From positions 1 through 50,000 of the forward strand of contig JADJLA010000007.1 in assembly GCA_016705695.1 (NCBI GenBank): DNA of 50,000 nt, written 5' to 3'. A program made the translations under genes and the position numbers. Source of the DNA: Sphingobacteriaceae bacterium (GTDB taxonomy: Bacteria > Bacteroidota > Bacteroidia > B-17B0 > Aurantibacillaceae). Below, piece by piece: positions 16,282 through 26,492 of this stretch; positions within the stretch are counted from its first letter, which is position 1; the number at the start of each line of letters is the position of its first letter. The notes below the pieces were generated by a model. That model was not told the DNA's origin. It saw nothing but the letters and a program-made list of their open reading frames with translations, and made no database searches.

Positions 16282-17190
16282 TTAGATTTTAGTCATTAAT
16301 GCTAGTTGAACTACGGGCAAATAAATGAGCGTAGTGAAAAATAATTTTTTCGCTTGTTGATCGGTACTTAATCGGTAAAAATTGTATGCCTGTAAGAGCA
16401 TGGCTAAACCTGAAATTACTACCGCGCTAATGCTTAACAAACCTACGTAATGAAAGAGAAATGGAAAAGTACTCACTATTAAAAGAATAACTGTGTAAAG
16501 TAAGATCTGAAATTTGGAAGCATCGTCTTTGCCGCCGCTCGACGGTAGCATAAAGAAGGAAGCTTTTTTATAATCTTGATCGTTGAACCAAGCCAGCGAC
16601 CAAAAATGCGGGAATTGCCAGAAGAATTGAATTGAAAACAACAAGATCGCAAAGAATGTGATATGTCCAAAACCTTCTGTTGCAGCAACTGCACCAATTA
16701 AAGTAGGTATTGCTCCCGGAAAAGCACCAACTAAAACAGCGAACGGTGTAATGCGCTTAAGTGGTGTGTATGCTAAAGCGTAAAGTACTATCGAAATAAA
16801 CCCTAAAATGCCACTTAAAGCGTTGGTATAGGTCCATAACAAAACAGTTCCACCAATGCCAAGTAAAGCGCAAAACACCAGCGCCTCAAAATTATTAAGG
16901 GAGTTTGTAGGCATAGGACGGTTTTTGGTACGATCCATTAGTTTATCCAGGTCTTTTTCGATGATCTGATTAAAACCATTAGCGGCGCTTGTAACTAAAA
17001 ATCCACCAATACATAATGCGGTGAGTTGCATCCAATCAATTTTTTCGGCAACGGTTATATAGGTGATAACCGCCGAAAAAACAACCAAACTGCCTAAACG
17101 GAATTTTGTAAGTTGTAAAAAAGCGGAAAATTTAGAATAGGTTACTGCGGGTGATTGAATATCTGTTCCGGTGTTGCTCAATTTCGGCAC
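16282..17190 (-). CDS. ctaB: protoheme IX farnesyltransferase (heme O synthase)
   Basis: The 302-residue UbiA-family prenyltransferase converts heme b to heme O for the oxidase. It shows the prenyl-diphosphate binding motif NxxxDxxxD as NGFNQIIEKDLDKLMDRTKNR near residues 88-108, and a second aspartate-containing region WFNDQDY near 200. About nine membrane helices are visible. It is the first gene of the oxidase cluster on the minus strand. Confidence 0.93.
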   Translation of the reverse strand: MPKLSNTGTDIQSPAVTYSKFSAFLQLTKFRLGSLVVFSAVITYITVAEKIDWMQLTALCIGGFLVTSAANGFNQIIEKDLDKLMDRTKNRPMPTNSLNNFEALVFCALLGIGGTVLLWTYTNALSGILGFISIVLYALAYTPLKRITPFAVLVGAFPGAIPTLIGAVAATEGFGHITFFAILLFSIQFFWQFPHFWSLAWFNDQDYKKASFFMLPSSGGKDDASKFQILLYTVILLIVSTFPFLFHYVGLLSISAVVISGLAMLLQAYNFYRLSTDQQAKKLFFTTLIYLPVVQLALMTKI

Positions 17191-17248
17191 AAATTTAGGT
17201 ATTCTAGGCTATTCTACAAAGGAGTTGAGGCGATATAACAAGTGATTT

Positions 17249-17302
17249 TCCCGCAGATGGCACAGATTTTCGCAGATCTGCGCCATCTGCGAAATCTGAG
17301 AG
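17249..17302. repeat. palindromic CGCAGAT-type intergenic repeat
   Basis: CAGATTTTCGCAGAT and ATCTGCGAAATCTG form an inverted repeat separated by a short CTGCGCC loop, preceded by another CGCAGATGGC. Sequences of this kind are common between genes in many Bacteroidota. It lies between ctaB and lon and may act as a bidirectional terminator or a REP. Confidence 0.6.
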
Positions 17303-17316
17303 AAACAAAATGGGCA

Positions 17317-19749
17317 TTACTTCACCTTTTCCTTCAATAAGGCAGCATCCAGAACTTCCTCCATTTTAGAAACATAATGAAATTGAAGACCTTTTAAATA
17401 ATGTGGCTTAATATCTTCAATATCCTTTTTATTATCGGCGCACAAAATAATTTCTTTGATACCGGCACGTTTTGCTGCCAGGATCTTTTCTTTTATTCCG
17501 CCAACAGGTAATACTTTTCCGCGAAGAGTAATTTCACCCGTCATTGCTAAAGCTTTTTTTACTTTACGTTTTGTAAAAGCACTTGCTAACGAAGTTAACA
17601 TGGCAATTCCGGCGCTTGGACCGTCTTTTGGAGTTGCACCTTCAGGAACGTGAATATGGATTGAATACTCTTCGAAGATCTCAGGTTTTACATCTAAAAT
17701 ATGAGGATGCGCTTTAATATATTCTAAAGCAAGTGTTGCGCTTTCCTTCATTACATCACCTAAATTTCCGGTGAGTGTAAGTTTAGCGTTCTTTGATTTG
17801 CTTAAACTTGTTTCAATAAATAAAATATCACCGCCAACTTGCGTCCATGCTAAACCCGTAACCACACCTGCAATATCGTTGCCCTGGTATTTATCTTTTA
17901 CATGTGCAGGACCAAGAATTTTATTCAAACTTCCTTCATCAACTTTTGGTGGCGTTTCGTTTTTGGCAATGCTTACGGCTGTATATCGCGCGATCTTAGA
18001 TATTTTTTTCTCTAATCCACGAACGCCACTTTCGCCGGTATAATTATCAATAATGTATTCGATAACTTTATCGCTTAATTTGAATTGTGATTTTTTTAAT
18101 CCTGTTTCTTCGGTTTGTTTTGGAATTAAATGTTGTTTAGCGATCTCAATTTTTTCTTCTACCGTATAGCCATTCACTTCAATGATCTCCATGCGATCGC
18201 GTAAAGCAGGCTGAATGCTGTTTAAATTATTACAGGTAGCAATGAACATTACTTTACTCAAGTCATAATCCATTTCCAAGAAATTATCGTAGAACGTTGA
18301 ATTTTGTTCCGGATCCAAAACTTCGAGTAGGGCGGAGGAAGGGTCTCCGTGAAAATCATTTCCAACTTTATCTATCTCATCTAAAATAAAAACAGGATTT
18401 GATGATTGCACCTTTTTTAAATTCTGCAAAATTCGTCCCGGCATGGCTCCAATGTATGTTTTACGATGCCCGCGGATCTCGCTTTCATCTTTTAAACCTC
18501 CAAGACTCATACGAACGTATTTTCTGCCTAAAGCTTTAGCGATACTTTTTCCTAAAGATGTTTTTCCAACACCTGGAGGGCCATACAAACAAATGATAGG
18601 GCTTTTTAAATTCTTTTTTAATTTGAGTACCGCTAAATGTTCGATGATGCGGTCTTTTACTTTATCTAATCCAAAATGATCTTCATCCAAAACAGTTTGC
18701 GCATGTTTCAGATCAAAATTATCAGGAGTAGCTTCCTCTTGCCAAGGAAGATCTAGCAATAACTCTACATAGTTTGTTTGAATAGCATATTCAGCAGCAT
18801 TTGGATTCATGCGTTGAAGTTTTGAGATATTCTTTTCAAAAACTTCCTGCACTTGTTTGCTCCACTTTTTATTTTTGGCGCGCTCTTTTAGCTCTACAAT
18901 TTCTTGCTCAAAATTATTTCCACCCAATTCTTCTTGGATGGTTTTCATTTGTTGATTTAAAAAATATTCGCGTTGTTGTTTATCAATATCTTGTTTGGTT
19001 TTATCGGTGATCTGATTTCGTAATTCCAACATTTGAAGATCTTTGTTGAGGTATTCCAATAATTTTAGTGCGCGCGTTTTAAGATCGCTTATTTCCAACA
19101 TCAGTTGTTTTTCAGCGGTGGTGCTGTTCATGTTCGACGACACAAAATTGATGAGGAAGTTTGGCCCTTCGATATTGTTGATGGCAAAGCCGGCATCGCT
19201 CGGAATATTTGGCGACTTTTTTACGATGGCGTGCGACACTTCTTTGATATTACTAATGATCGCTTCAAATTCTTTATCTGTTTTTAAAGGTTTAGGATCG
19301 TGAAATGGAACAACATTAGCTTTATGATAAGGTTCGCTTTGAATGAAGTTTGTTACTTTAAAACGTTTTTTACCTTGAATGATAACGGTTGTGTTTCCAT
19401 CAGGCATTTTTAAAACCTTTACAATATTTGCTACAGTTCCAACAGTATGCAGATCCTCAAATGAAGGATCTTCGATCTGATCGTTCTTTTGTGCTACAAC
19501 TCCAATAATTTTATTGCCTTGGTTTGCTTCTTTTATAAGATTGATGGATTTATCGCGACCAACGGTAATTGGTATAACTACGCCTGGAAATAGCACCATA
19601 TTACGCAACGGTAATATTGGCAGGGTATCGGGCATTTTTTCAGCTTCAAAGCTCTCTTCGTCGTCGGGCGTTAATAAGGGAATAAAATCCGTATCGTCCT
19701 CAATAAGGGTTCTAAGCTGTAAACCCTTGTTATCATTGTATTCTGTCAT
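17317..19749 (-). CDS. lon: ATP-dependent protease Lon
   Basis: The 810-residue cytosolic protease degrades misfolded and regulatory proteins. It has an N-terminal Lon substrate domain (about 40-235), a coiled-coil region (about 245-290), an AAA+ domain with Walker A GPPGVGKT near 391 and Walker B FILDEIDK near 455, and a C-terminal proteolytic domain with catalytic Ser in PKDGPSAG near 711 and Lys in GGIKEK near 754. The Ser-Lys spacing matches the family. It is encoded alone. Confidence 0.97.
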   Translation of the reverse strand: MTEYNDNKGLQLRTLIEDDTDFIPLLTPDDEESFEAEKMPDTLPILPLRNMVLFPGVVIPITVGRDKSINLIKEANQGNKIIGVVAQKNDQIEDPSFEDLHTVGTVANIVKVLKMPDGNTTVIIQGKKRFKVTNFIQSEPYHKANVVPFHDPKPLKTDKEFEAIISNIKEVSHAIVKKSPNIPSDAGFAINNIEGPNFLINFVSSNMNSTTAEKQLMLEISDLKTRALKLLEYLNKDLQMLELRNQITDKTKQDIDKQQREYFLNQQMKTIQEELGGNNFEQEIVELKERAKNKKWSKQVQEVFEKNISKLQRMNPNAAEYAIQTNYVELLLDLPWQEEATPDNFDLKHAQTVLDEDHFGLDKVKDRIIEHLAVLKLKKNLKSPIICLYGPPGVGKTSLGKSIAKALGRKYVRMSLGGLKDESEIRGHRKTYIGAMPGRILQNLKKVQSSNPVFILDEIDKVGNDFHGDPSSALLEVLDPEQNSTFYDNFLEMDYDLSKVMFIATCNNLNSIQPALRDRMEIIEVNGYTVEEKIEIAKQHLIPKQTEETGLKKSQFKLSDKVIEYIIDNYTGESGVRGLEKKISKIARYTAVSIAKNETPPKVDEGSLNKILGPAHVKDKYQGNDIAGVVTGLAWTQVGGDILFIETSLSKSKNAKLTLTGNLGDVMKESATLALEYIKAHPHILDVKPEIFEEYSIHIHVPEGATPKDGPSAGIAMLTSLASAFTKRKVKKALAMTGEITLRGKVLPVGGIKEKILAAKRAGIKEIILCADNKKDIEDIKPHYLKGLQFHYVSKMEEVLDAALLKEKVK

Positions 19750-19808
19750 GTAAATCCTTTAAATTCTATATCAATATATGCATTTATTGTGCCGTAGCTA
19801 TAAAAAGA

Positions 19809-21536
19809 CTATTTGGCAGGGCCAGGCATCCTTACAAAGAAGGAAAATCCATTTGAGCGGTACATTTCTTTAATGTAGGGGAATTCACCAAGATCGTGGT
19901 CGTTGGGAGTTTTGCTCACCAAAAATGCAGGTTTATCAATTTCATTTGTTTTCATCCAATAACAATTGGCAGTAGCATAAAAATTTAATTTAAAAGCGTC
20001 TTTTTCTTGCACTGAATAAAAATATTCAATGTAATCTACCAACGATTTACTTTGATAATGATGAGGTCTTCTGTCTGAATAAAAAATATAAGCGTAACTT
20101 TTAAAATCGTTGGTCTCCACATAGCAATCGTATTTTGCGCTCTGCTGATAAAAAGCAATAGCGGCATGTTGCGTGATCAATTCAACTTTTGGAACAAATG
20201 TATTGATAGCGCCAACAATAAAAATAATATTTAATGCAAAACCAATGGCAATCGATCGTATGGCATTTGTTTTAATGCCTTTGAATACAAAATACATGGC
20301 AAATAAAAACAGCACAGGAATGAGCCATTCGTAACCATACCAAACAAGTTCGGCGTTAAGATTTAATTTAGCGAATTCATCTTTAATTAGGTCTTTTTCA
20401 AGTAAAAATTGTTTTAATGTGTTGATCTGCGTAAAGAGAATAAAAAGTAGAGAGAATAAACTTGCAATGATAATAAACAGAGTTTTGAGAGCTAAGCCAA
20501 AAACTTTACCAATATCTTTGTGTAATATTCCAAATGTGGCGATGAAGGAGATAGGAAAGTAACAAAGGGATGAGTAATGAACGATCTTTGTTTTTACAAT
20601 TGAAAATAAAAGAAGCACCACCCAAAATAAAACTAAAAGGATCAAACGCGTATGTGATTGTGGTAAAGTGATAGCGGTTTTATTACGATACGAAAGAATG
20701 AAGAGAATGGAGGTAGGAAAGCATCCTAGTAAAAGAACAATAAAGTGGTAAATAAATGGTCCGCTATGGCCGCTATCTTCGGTTTGAAACAAACGTATTT
20801 GATAGTTTATGAACTGTTCGAGGATATAGCTTTTACCATTTAAGTATTGGAACAAGAACCACGAACTGCTTGAAAATAAAATGGTGAATACAAAGAAAAA
20901 GAAAAGTGGCTTGAATAGGAATTTGAAATTTCCTGAAAGTACAAGAAATAAAAATATACAAGTGCCTTCGATAAGCAAAGCTGCAGGTCCTTTTGTAAGC
21001 ACGGCAATTCCAAGAATAATGCCCGACAGAGCAGTGTAAAGCCATTTTTTTGAATTTTCGGTATGAATAGAAACAATAAATAAAATAAGCGACAAAAAAA
21101 TGAAATAATTGAACCAAGGGTCAATAACGCCCGATTTGAAATAGAGCGAGGGTAATAATGTTCCTGCGTGGATAAGTGCCCAAAGTAATCCAAATTTTTG
21201 TGAGAATAATTTTTTGCCTACTAAGTAAAGTGTTACAATGGTAAAGATGCCGCAAATGGCATTTGGTAAACGAGCTGCAAATTCGCCAATACCAAACATG
21301 TTCATGCAAAAAGCTTGCATCCAAATAAAGAACGGCGGCTTTTCCCAAAATGGTTGAAAGTGAATTTGAACAGGTGAATAATTTCCGGTGATGAGCATTT
21401 CGCGAGCGCACTCGGCAAAATTTATCTCATCCCAATCAAATAAAGGGCAATTACCAATGAGGGGAATAAAGATTAGGCCGGCGATCAATGCAAGCAGAAA
21501 GACCAAAAGGAAATTAGTATTTAATAGCCTGTTCAA
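19809..21536 (-). CDS. GT39/ArnT-like membrane glycosyltransferase
   Basis: The 575-residue protein has about 11-12 membrane helices and a C-terminal periplasmic domain. The first periplasmic loop has the GT-C catalytic signature DWDE (residues about 34-37), followed by EKPPFFIW, which is conserved in ArnT and other lipid-linked sugar transferases. It should transfer a sugar from a polyprenyl phosphate donor to lipid A, another glycolipid or a protein; the acceptor cannot be told from sequence. The gene overlaps the PAP2 gene by 4 bp. Confidence 0.87.
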   Translation of the reverse strand: MNRLLNTNFLLVFLLALIAGLIFIPLIGNCPLFDWDEINFAECAREMLITGNYSPVQIHFQPFWEKPPFFIWMQAFCMNMFGIGEFAARLPNAICGIFTIVTLYLVGKKLFSQKFGLLWALIHAGTLLPSLYFKSGVIDPWFNYFIFLSLILFIVSIHTENSKKWLYTALSGIILGIAVLTKGPAALLIEGTCIFLFLVLSGNFKFLFKPLFFFFVFTILFSSSSWFLFQYLNGKSYILEQFINYQIRLFQTEDSGHSGPFIYHFIVLLLGCFPTSILFILSYRNKTAITLPQSHTRLILLVLFWVVLLLFSIVKTKIVHYSSLCYFPISFIATFGILHKDIGKVFGLALKTLFIIIASLFSLLFILFTQINTLKQFLLEKDLIKDEFAKLNLNAELVWYGYEWLIPVLFLFAMYFVFKGIKTNAIRSIAIGFALNIIFIVGAINTFVPKVELITQHAAIAFYQQSAKYDCYVETNDFKSYAYIFYSDRRPHHYQSKSLVDYIEYFYSVQEKDAFKLNFYATANCYWMKTNEIDKPAFLVSKTPNDHDLGEFPYIKEMYRSNGFSFFVRMPGPAK

Positions 21537-22192
21537 TTATTAAATATATTCATTAATGGTTTGTTGATCTTTTGCAAACGATTGGGTGAAATTAGTACGA
21601 AATAAAATAAAACTGCGGTAGTAAATCCTATCAAGCTACCCACGGTAATATCAACCAGCCAGTGTTGCGAAAGGTACGTACGGCTAAAGGCTGATAAAAT
21701 TGCAATTAGTAAAAAGGTTACTTTGAGTGCTTTGTTTTTTGTAAATAGGGCTAGTGATAAAAAAACGGCGAACGCGGTTGTGGAGTGCCCGCTTGGAAAG
21801 CTGTTCTTCGCAAGCATTTCCACACCATCAATATAATTAATAGGGTAGCTATGAAGATATTCGTGGAATGCAAAGTGTGGACGAAAGGATTCCGGAGATA
21901 AATTTTTGATAGCAGTAGTTATCAACCCTGAAACAGCATAGGCGATGAAAAGAAAAAGTCCATTTCGCGCGTTCATTAAAAGCGTTATCGCAATAATGAT
22001 CAACGCCACAATTCCATCACCGGCATGTGTTATGTACATAAAAAAGGTATCCATAACTGCATTGCCAGTCATTTTATTCATAGAATAATGGAGGTTTATT
22101 TTATCCCATCGAATAAGGTAGAATGCCGATACAATCAGCAGCAACATGTATGGAATAACCACGACCCAGTTATTTTTTAAAAAGGATCTCAT
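21533..22192 (-). CDS. PAP2 family membrane phosphatase
   Basis: The 219-residue protein has six membrane helices and the three phosphatase motifs: K(x7)RP near 104 (one residue longer than the usual Kx6RP), PSGH near 134, and SRx5Hx3D as SRTYLSQHWLVD near 172. Family members remove phosphate from lipid A, undecaprenyl pyrophosphate or phosphatidylglycerol phosphate. It overlaps the GT39 gene and shares a stop/start with mazG, so the three are probably co-translated. Confidence 0.88.
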   Translation of the reverse strand: MRSFLKNNWVVVIPYMLLLIVSAFYLIRWDKINLHYSMNKMTGNAVMDTFFMYITHAGDGIVALIIIAITLLMNARNGLFLFIAYAVSGLITTAIKNLSPESFRPHFAFHEYLHSYPINYIDGVEMLAKNSFPSGHSTTAFAVFLSLALFTKNKALKVTFLLIAILSAFSRTYLSQHWLVDITVGSLIGFTTAVLFYFVLISPNRLQKINKPLMNIFNN

Positions 22193-22968
22193 TATAATTT
22201 TTTTGCTTCCTCCCAGTACACATTCATTTCATCGAGCGTGCAATCTTTTAGATCTCTGTTTTGTTCTTTTATTTTAGCTTCCAAATAATTAAAGCGTTTG
22301 GTAAATTTTTTATTGGTATGTTCTAAAGCGTCTTCGGGATTAATGCCTAAAAACCTTCCGTAATTGATGAGTGAGAATAATACATCGCCAAATTCCTGCA
22401 TAGATTTTTCGGAGTTTCCATCTTTTACTTCTTTTTCAAACTCGTCCAGTTCTTCTTTTACTTTTTCGTAAACCTGCTCAGGTTTATCCCAGTCAAAACC
22501 CATGGCGCGTACTTTTTCTTGAATGCGATAGGCTTTTAAAAGTGCTGGCATGCTATCAGGAACACCAGAAAGAACAGTTTTATTTCCACCCTTTTCTTTT
22601 TGTTTGAGTTGTTCCCAATTTTGTTTTACTTGTTCTTCGGTTTCTGCTTTTACATCGCCGTAAATATGCGGGTGGCGGTAGATCAATTTTTCGCAAAGCT
22701 CATCCATTACGTTCTTAATATCAAACGATTTTTGTTCGGAGCCAATTCGCGCGTAAAAAACAATATGTAATAAAATATCACCTAATTCCTTTTTTACCTC
22801 GTTGAGGTCGTTCTTTAAAATAGCATCGCTTAACTCATACGTTTCTTCGATGGTTAAATGACGTAATGATTCGATGGTTTGTTTTTTATCCCAAGGACAT
22901 TGTTCTCTAAGGTCGTCCATGATATTCAATAAACGTTCGAATGAGTGTAAAGTTTCTTCTCTTGACAT
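22192..22968 (-). CDS. mazG: nucleoside triphosphate pyrophosphohydrolase MazG
   Basis: The 258-residue cytosolic enzyme hydrolyses NTPs to NMP and pyrophosphate. Two MazG domains are present, each with a metal-binding ExxE...D pattern: EETYELSDAI near 36-45 and ELDEFEKEV near 165-175. The length is normal for the two-domain form. It is upstream of the PAP2 gene, sharing 1 bp. Confidence 0.93.
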   Translation of the reverse strand: MSREETLHSFERLLNIMDDLREQCPWDKKQTIESLRHLTIEETYELSDAILKNDLNEVKKELGDILLHIVFYARIGSEQKSFDIKNVMDELCEKLIYRHPHIYGDVKAETEEQVKQNWEQLKQKEKGGNKTVLSGVPDSMPALLKAYRIQEKVRAMGFDWDKPEQVYEKVKEELDEFEKEVKDGNSEKSMQEFGDVLFSLINYGRFLGINPEDALEHTNKKFTKRFNYLEAKIKEQNRDLKDCTLDEMNVYWEEAKKL

Positions 22969-23023
22969 AGAGCAAATTTAATAATTTAATAGGGAAACAG
23001 CTTGTTTTGGGATTAATTAACCA

Positions 23024-25294
23024 TTAAGGTCTTATTAACAGTAAAGAAAGATTCTTTGGATTATCAATGGTAACTGAATTCGAGAAATCATCATAACTAT
23101 CTACGCTGGCAATGAGTAATTGATAATCATTGAGTAAATTATCGTCCCAAGCATTTTTGTGGATCAATTGTACGGTGTTTGAAGAAATGTGTTCAAGCCC
23201 GTTCACTTCTTCTTTTAGATCAAAATTAGATTCAATTAAACCTTTATGATCTAAAATTGTTATGTTAGCCGGACTATTACGGATTATTTTTTTGGCGTAA
23301 AAGAAAAGGAATACATCGCTTACCGAGGAAATAACGATGAGTACAGATTCGATAGTTTCTAGTTTATGATCAAAGAATACACCAACTGGAATCTTGCTAT
23401 TTTTAATAAACTGAGTAGTTTTATCATCAATCAGTTTATTCCCTTTAAAAGGTGAAGATTTCCCAATTAAAGAACCAATTAATTTTTCCGGTTGCAGTGC
23501 AGAAGCGGTTATGCCAATAACTTTTCCTAATAAAGTTCCTTCAAAAAGTGATTGACCCGCGCCAACAATTAACAGATCGTAATTGCCAGAATTGCTATCT
23601 TCTAAAATAGCATCGTTTACGTTGTTGTTAACTTTGTAAGCCGTTTTTATTGGAAGTCCTATTTTGTTTGACTCAGCTTTAATGAGTTTAAAACTTTCTT
23701 TTTCATATTCATCCAATTGGTATTGATTGATGTCGGTGTTTGGCGTAACGTGAAGTGCAGTTATCTCGGTTGTGCTTTTGGTGTATCCGGTAATGATATT
23801 TACTAAGCGAAGAAGTTTTCGCCCGCCTGCCGGGTTAGCAAAAGAAAGTAATATTCTAAAATGTTTCTTTTTTATTTCGAAGGTTTCTTCTTTGTCTTTT
23901 TTGAATATAAAATTTATGAGATCAAGAAGTGGTCCTGTCATTAAGGTTGTTGCAAGTGCCATGATCACCATCATGGCAAATATTTTAGGAGAAAGAATTC
24001 CAAGATCATATCCGATGTTCAATACAACTAATTCCATTAAACCTCTTGTGTTCATTAAAGCACCCATTGACAAACTATTGCGCCAATTTTGCCCAACAAA
24101 TTTTGCCGCTACCGTTGCGCCAATAAATTTACCGGCAACTGCAAGAGAAACAATATAGAAAGCCGTTTTCCATAAATGTTCATCGTTAAGCAGGGTGATC
24201 TTTGTTCTTAATCCTGTAAAAACAAAGAATAAGGGAAGTAACAGGCCTAATGATACGGATTCTGTTTTTTCGATGAGGATCTTTCTGAAATTTACCGATG
24301 GCGGCATAATAACTCCGGCAAGAAATGCGCCGAACAAAGCGTGAATACCAATTATCTCGGCAAGAAATGCGGAGATAAGTAAAATTCCAAAAACCGCTCC
24401 AACCACATTCAGGCTTAACACTTCTTTATGAGAATATATCTCTCCCATTTTTTTTAGGAAGGGCTGTACAAATTTTATCATTACAAAAACATAGATAACA
24501 GCCAAAGATATAGTGAACAAGGAAGCTGCTATAGAGCCTGCATTAACAATGGCAATAACGGTTGCTAAAATACACCACGCTGTAAGATCGTCGATCGCCG
24601 CGGAAGTTATGGTTAAAGATCCAAGTTTAGTTTTTGTGAGATTTCTCTCGTGAATTATTCGCGCAAGCACCGGAAAGGCCGTTATGCTCATGGCGGTGCC
24701 CATAAAAAGAGCAAAGGAAATAAAGCCAACATTTGGTGGCGCAAAAGAATCGTAAATGCTATATGATAAACAGATTCCGAGTAAAAAAGATAAAAAAATG
24801 CCTGTGTGACTAATAATGAGAGCGTCATTGGCTTTGTTTTTTAACACCTTTAGGTCTAATTCCATTCCAATAACGAACATAAAGAGTACTAATCCAACTT
24901 GACTTAGAAATTGTAAGTTCCCTAGAGATTGTAAAGGGAATAAATAAGCGTTGAACTCAGGAAACCAATTACCCATGAAAGATGGACCTAGGAATAATCC
25001 GGCAAAGATCTCGCCAATAACAGAAGGTAGTCCTATTTTACCAAAAATAAAACCAAAGGTTCTCGCAAAGAAAATAATAGTAACTATTTGCAATAAAAGG
25101 ATTGCTAGTGGATGGGTGATGTTGTGTTTTACGAGCTCACTTATTTGTTGATAGATGCTTAAGCCTTCGTTTGCCGAATGGTTAATGATTTTAGTTTGTT
25201 CTAAACCTTTGCCGTTATTAATAAGTAAGTAAAGGCTTAAAGAAAAAACTACAATGGCTACTAAGTAGTAAAGTATATGCTTGTATTTATTCAA
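23024..25294 (-). CDS. CPA2-type cation:proton antiporter with C-terminal USP-like domain
   Basis: The 756-residue protein has a signal-anchor helix (about 8-27) and then about 12 membrane helices forming a KefB/Na+:H+ exchanger domain (about 60-440). The paired aspartates of the ion site are likely in SAAIDDLTAW. The cytosolic C-terminal part (about 460-756) resembles universal stress protein domains. It probably exchanges Na+ or K+ for H+. It stands 55 bp upstream of mazG. Confidence 0.9.
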   Translation of the reverse strand: MNKYKHILYYLVAIVVFSLSLYLLINNGKGLEQTKIINHSANEGLSIYQQISELVKHNITHPLAILLLQIVTIIFFARTFGFIFGKIGLPSVIGEIFAGLFLGPSFMGNWFPEFNAYLFPLQSLGNLQFLSQVGLVLFMFVIGMELDLKVLKNKANDALIISHTGIFLSFLLGICLSYSIYDSFAPPNVGFISFALFMGTAMSITAFPVLARIIHERNLTKTKLGSLTITSAAIDDLTAWCILATVIAIVNAGSIAASLFTISLAVIYVFVMIKFVQPFLKKMGEIYSHKEVLSLNVVGAVFGILLISAFLAEIIGIHALFGAFLAGVIMPPSVNFRKILIEKTESVSLGLLLPLFFVFTGLRTKITLLNDEHLWKTAFYIVSLAVAGKFIGATVAAKFVGQNWRNSLSMGALMNTRGLMELVVLNIGYDLGILSPKIFAMMVIMALATTLMTGPLLDLINFIFKKDKEETFEIKKKHFRILLSFANPAGGRKLLRLVNIITGYTKSTTEITALHVTPNTDINQYQLDEYEKESFKLIKAESNKIGLPIKTAYKVNNNVNDAILEDSNSGNYDLLIVGAGQSLFEGTLLGKVIGITASALQPEKLIGSLIGKSSPFKGNKLIDDKTTQFIKNSKIPVGVFFDHKLETIESVLIVISSVSDVFLFFYAKKIIRNSPANITILDHKGLIESNFDLKEEVNGLEHISSNTVQLIHKNAWDDNLLNDYQLLIASVDSYDDFSNSVTIDNPKNLSLLLIRP

Positions 25295-25385
25295 GTGGAG
25301 TTCTAAACGCTTTATAAATTTAAGCTAAAACTTTAACTTATGGCGTACGCAAGGCAATTAAATTTTAATTAATTTTGGAATTCTA

Positions 25386-26492
25386 GTGAGGAAGACATTT
25401 TTTATAACCTTTTTAATTGCTCTACGTACAATAGTACTTTCGCAAAATGGTTTGGTTTCAAACCCTAACTGGTACATTAAGCCATATGCAAATTTTGCGG
25501 GTATTATTCAGCATCGCAGTTCAATGGGGAATTTGATCACAGGATATCCAAAAACGTATGAATTAAATATTGTAAAACCAACTTTGGGAGATAGATTATG
25601 GCAGATAGAGAACAATTTGCCAGAGATTGGAGTAAATCTTTCGCTTGTAGATTATGCCAATAAGAAGGAGTTAGGTTACGGGATAATTGTTGCACCTTTT
25701 GTGGAGATACCATTAAATAAAAAGGAAAGAACCCGTCGTTTGTATTTAAGATTATGTTGGGGTTCGGCATTTATGACCAAACGATTTGATCTCAGAGAAA
25801 ATCAAAAGAACGGAGCTATTGGAAGTATTTACAATTCTTATGTACAATTCAAGTGGTTTTGGCAAATACCGATCAATAAAAATGTACGCTTTGAGCCTGG
25901 CTTTATGTTTTCTCATGTAAGTAATGGCAGAGCGCAATCTCCAAATCTTGGATTAAATATTTTTGGAGTGGGCGCCGCATTTAATTTCAATATCACTAAA
26001 AAATCGATACCTACAATTGAAAAAATTGATAGCAGTACGCAAAATAAGAGCAGGCACGAACTTACGTTTTTAAACTCTTATGGAGTGAACGATGGGGAGA
26101 TCCTTGGAAGAAAATATCTTACAGCGTGTATGTCGTTTGGATACAACTACAATAAACGAAACACGCATAAATTTGGCGTAGGCTTTGATGTTTTTTACGA
26201 GCAGAATTATGTAAAAGATCTTAGAGAATCGAATTTGCCTACCGATAATGCATTTCAACAATTGCGCTATGGCCCAAAAATTTGTTATTCATATAATATT
26301 GGATGTGTAAGTTTGCCTTTGGAAATGGGCGCCTACATTAACCAACCTATAACCCCGGATGGAAGTTTTTATCATAAAATTGGCGTAAGATATTTGGGAA
26401 AGAAAGGTTTAATGGTAGCGTTTGGATTGCGCACGCATTGGGCAGTGGCCTATTGTTTTGATTATGGAATTGGATACAGATTGCCTTTGTGA
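25386..26492 (+). CDS. acyloxyacyl hydrolase / PagL-like lipid A deacylase family
   Basis: The 368-residue protein starts with GTG and a signal peptide (RKTFFITFLIALRTIVLSQ). It is a beta-barrel-like protein with the PagL active-site signature HxSNG as FSHVSNGRAQSPNLG near residues 176-190. PagL-type enzymes remove the 3-O-linked acyl chain from lipid A in the outer membrane. It is longer than classic PagL (about 170 residues), as is usual in Bacteroidota. A -7-like TAATTTTG at 25370-25377 lies only 8 bp before the start, so the transcript may be almost leaderless. It overlaps the next gene by 4 bp. Confidence 0.85.
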   Translation: MRKTFFITFLIALRTIVLSQNGLVSNPNWYIKPYANFAGIIQHRSSMGNLITGYPKTYELNIVKPTLGDRLWQIENNLPEIGVNLSLVDYANKKELGYGIIVAPFVEIPLNKKERTRRLYLRLCWGSAFMTKRFDLRENQKNGAIGSIYNSYVQFKWFWQIPINKNVRFEPGFMFSHVSNGRAQSPNLGLNIFGVGAAFNFNITKKSIPTIEKIDSSTQNKSRHELTFLNSYGVNDGEILGRKYLTACMSFGYNYNKRNTHKFGVGFDVFYEQNYVKDLRESNLPTDNAFQQLRYGPKICYSYNIGCVSLPLEMGAYINQPITPDGSFYHKIGVRYLGKKGLMVAFGLRTHWAVAYCFDYGIGYRLPL

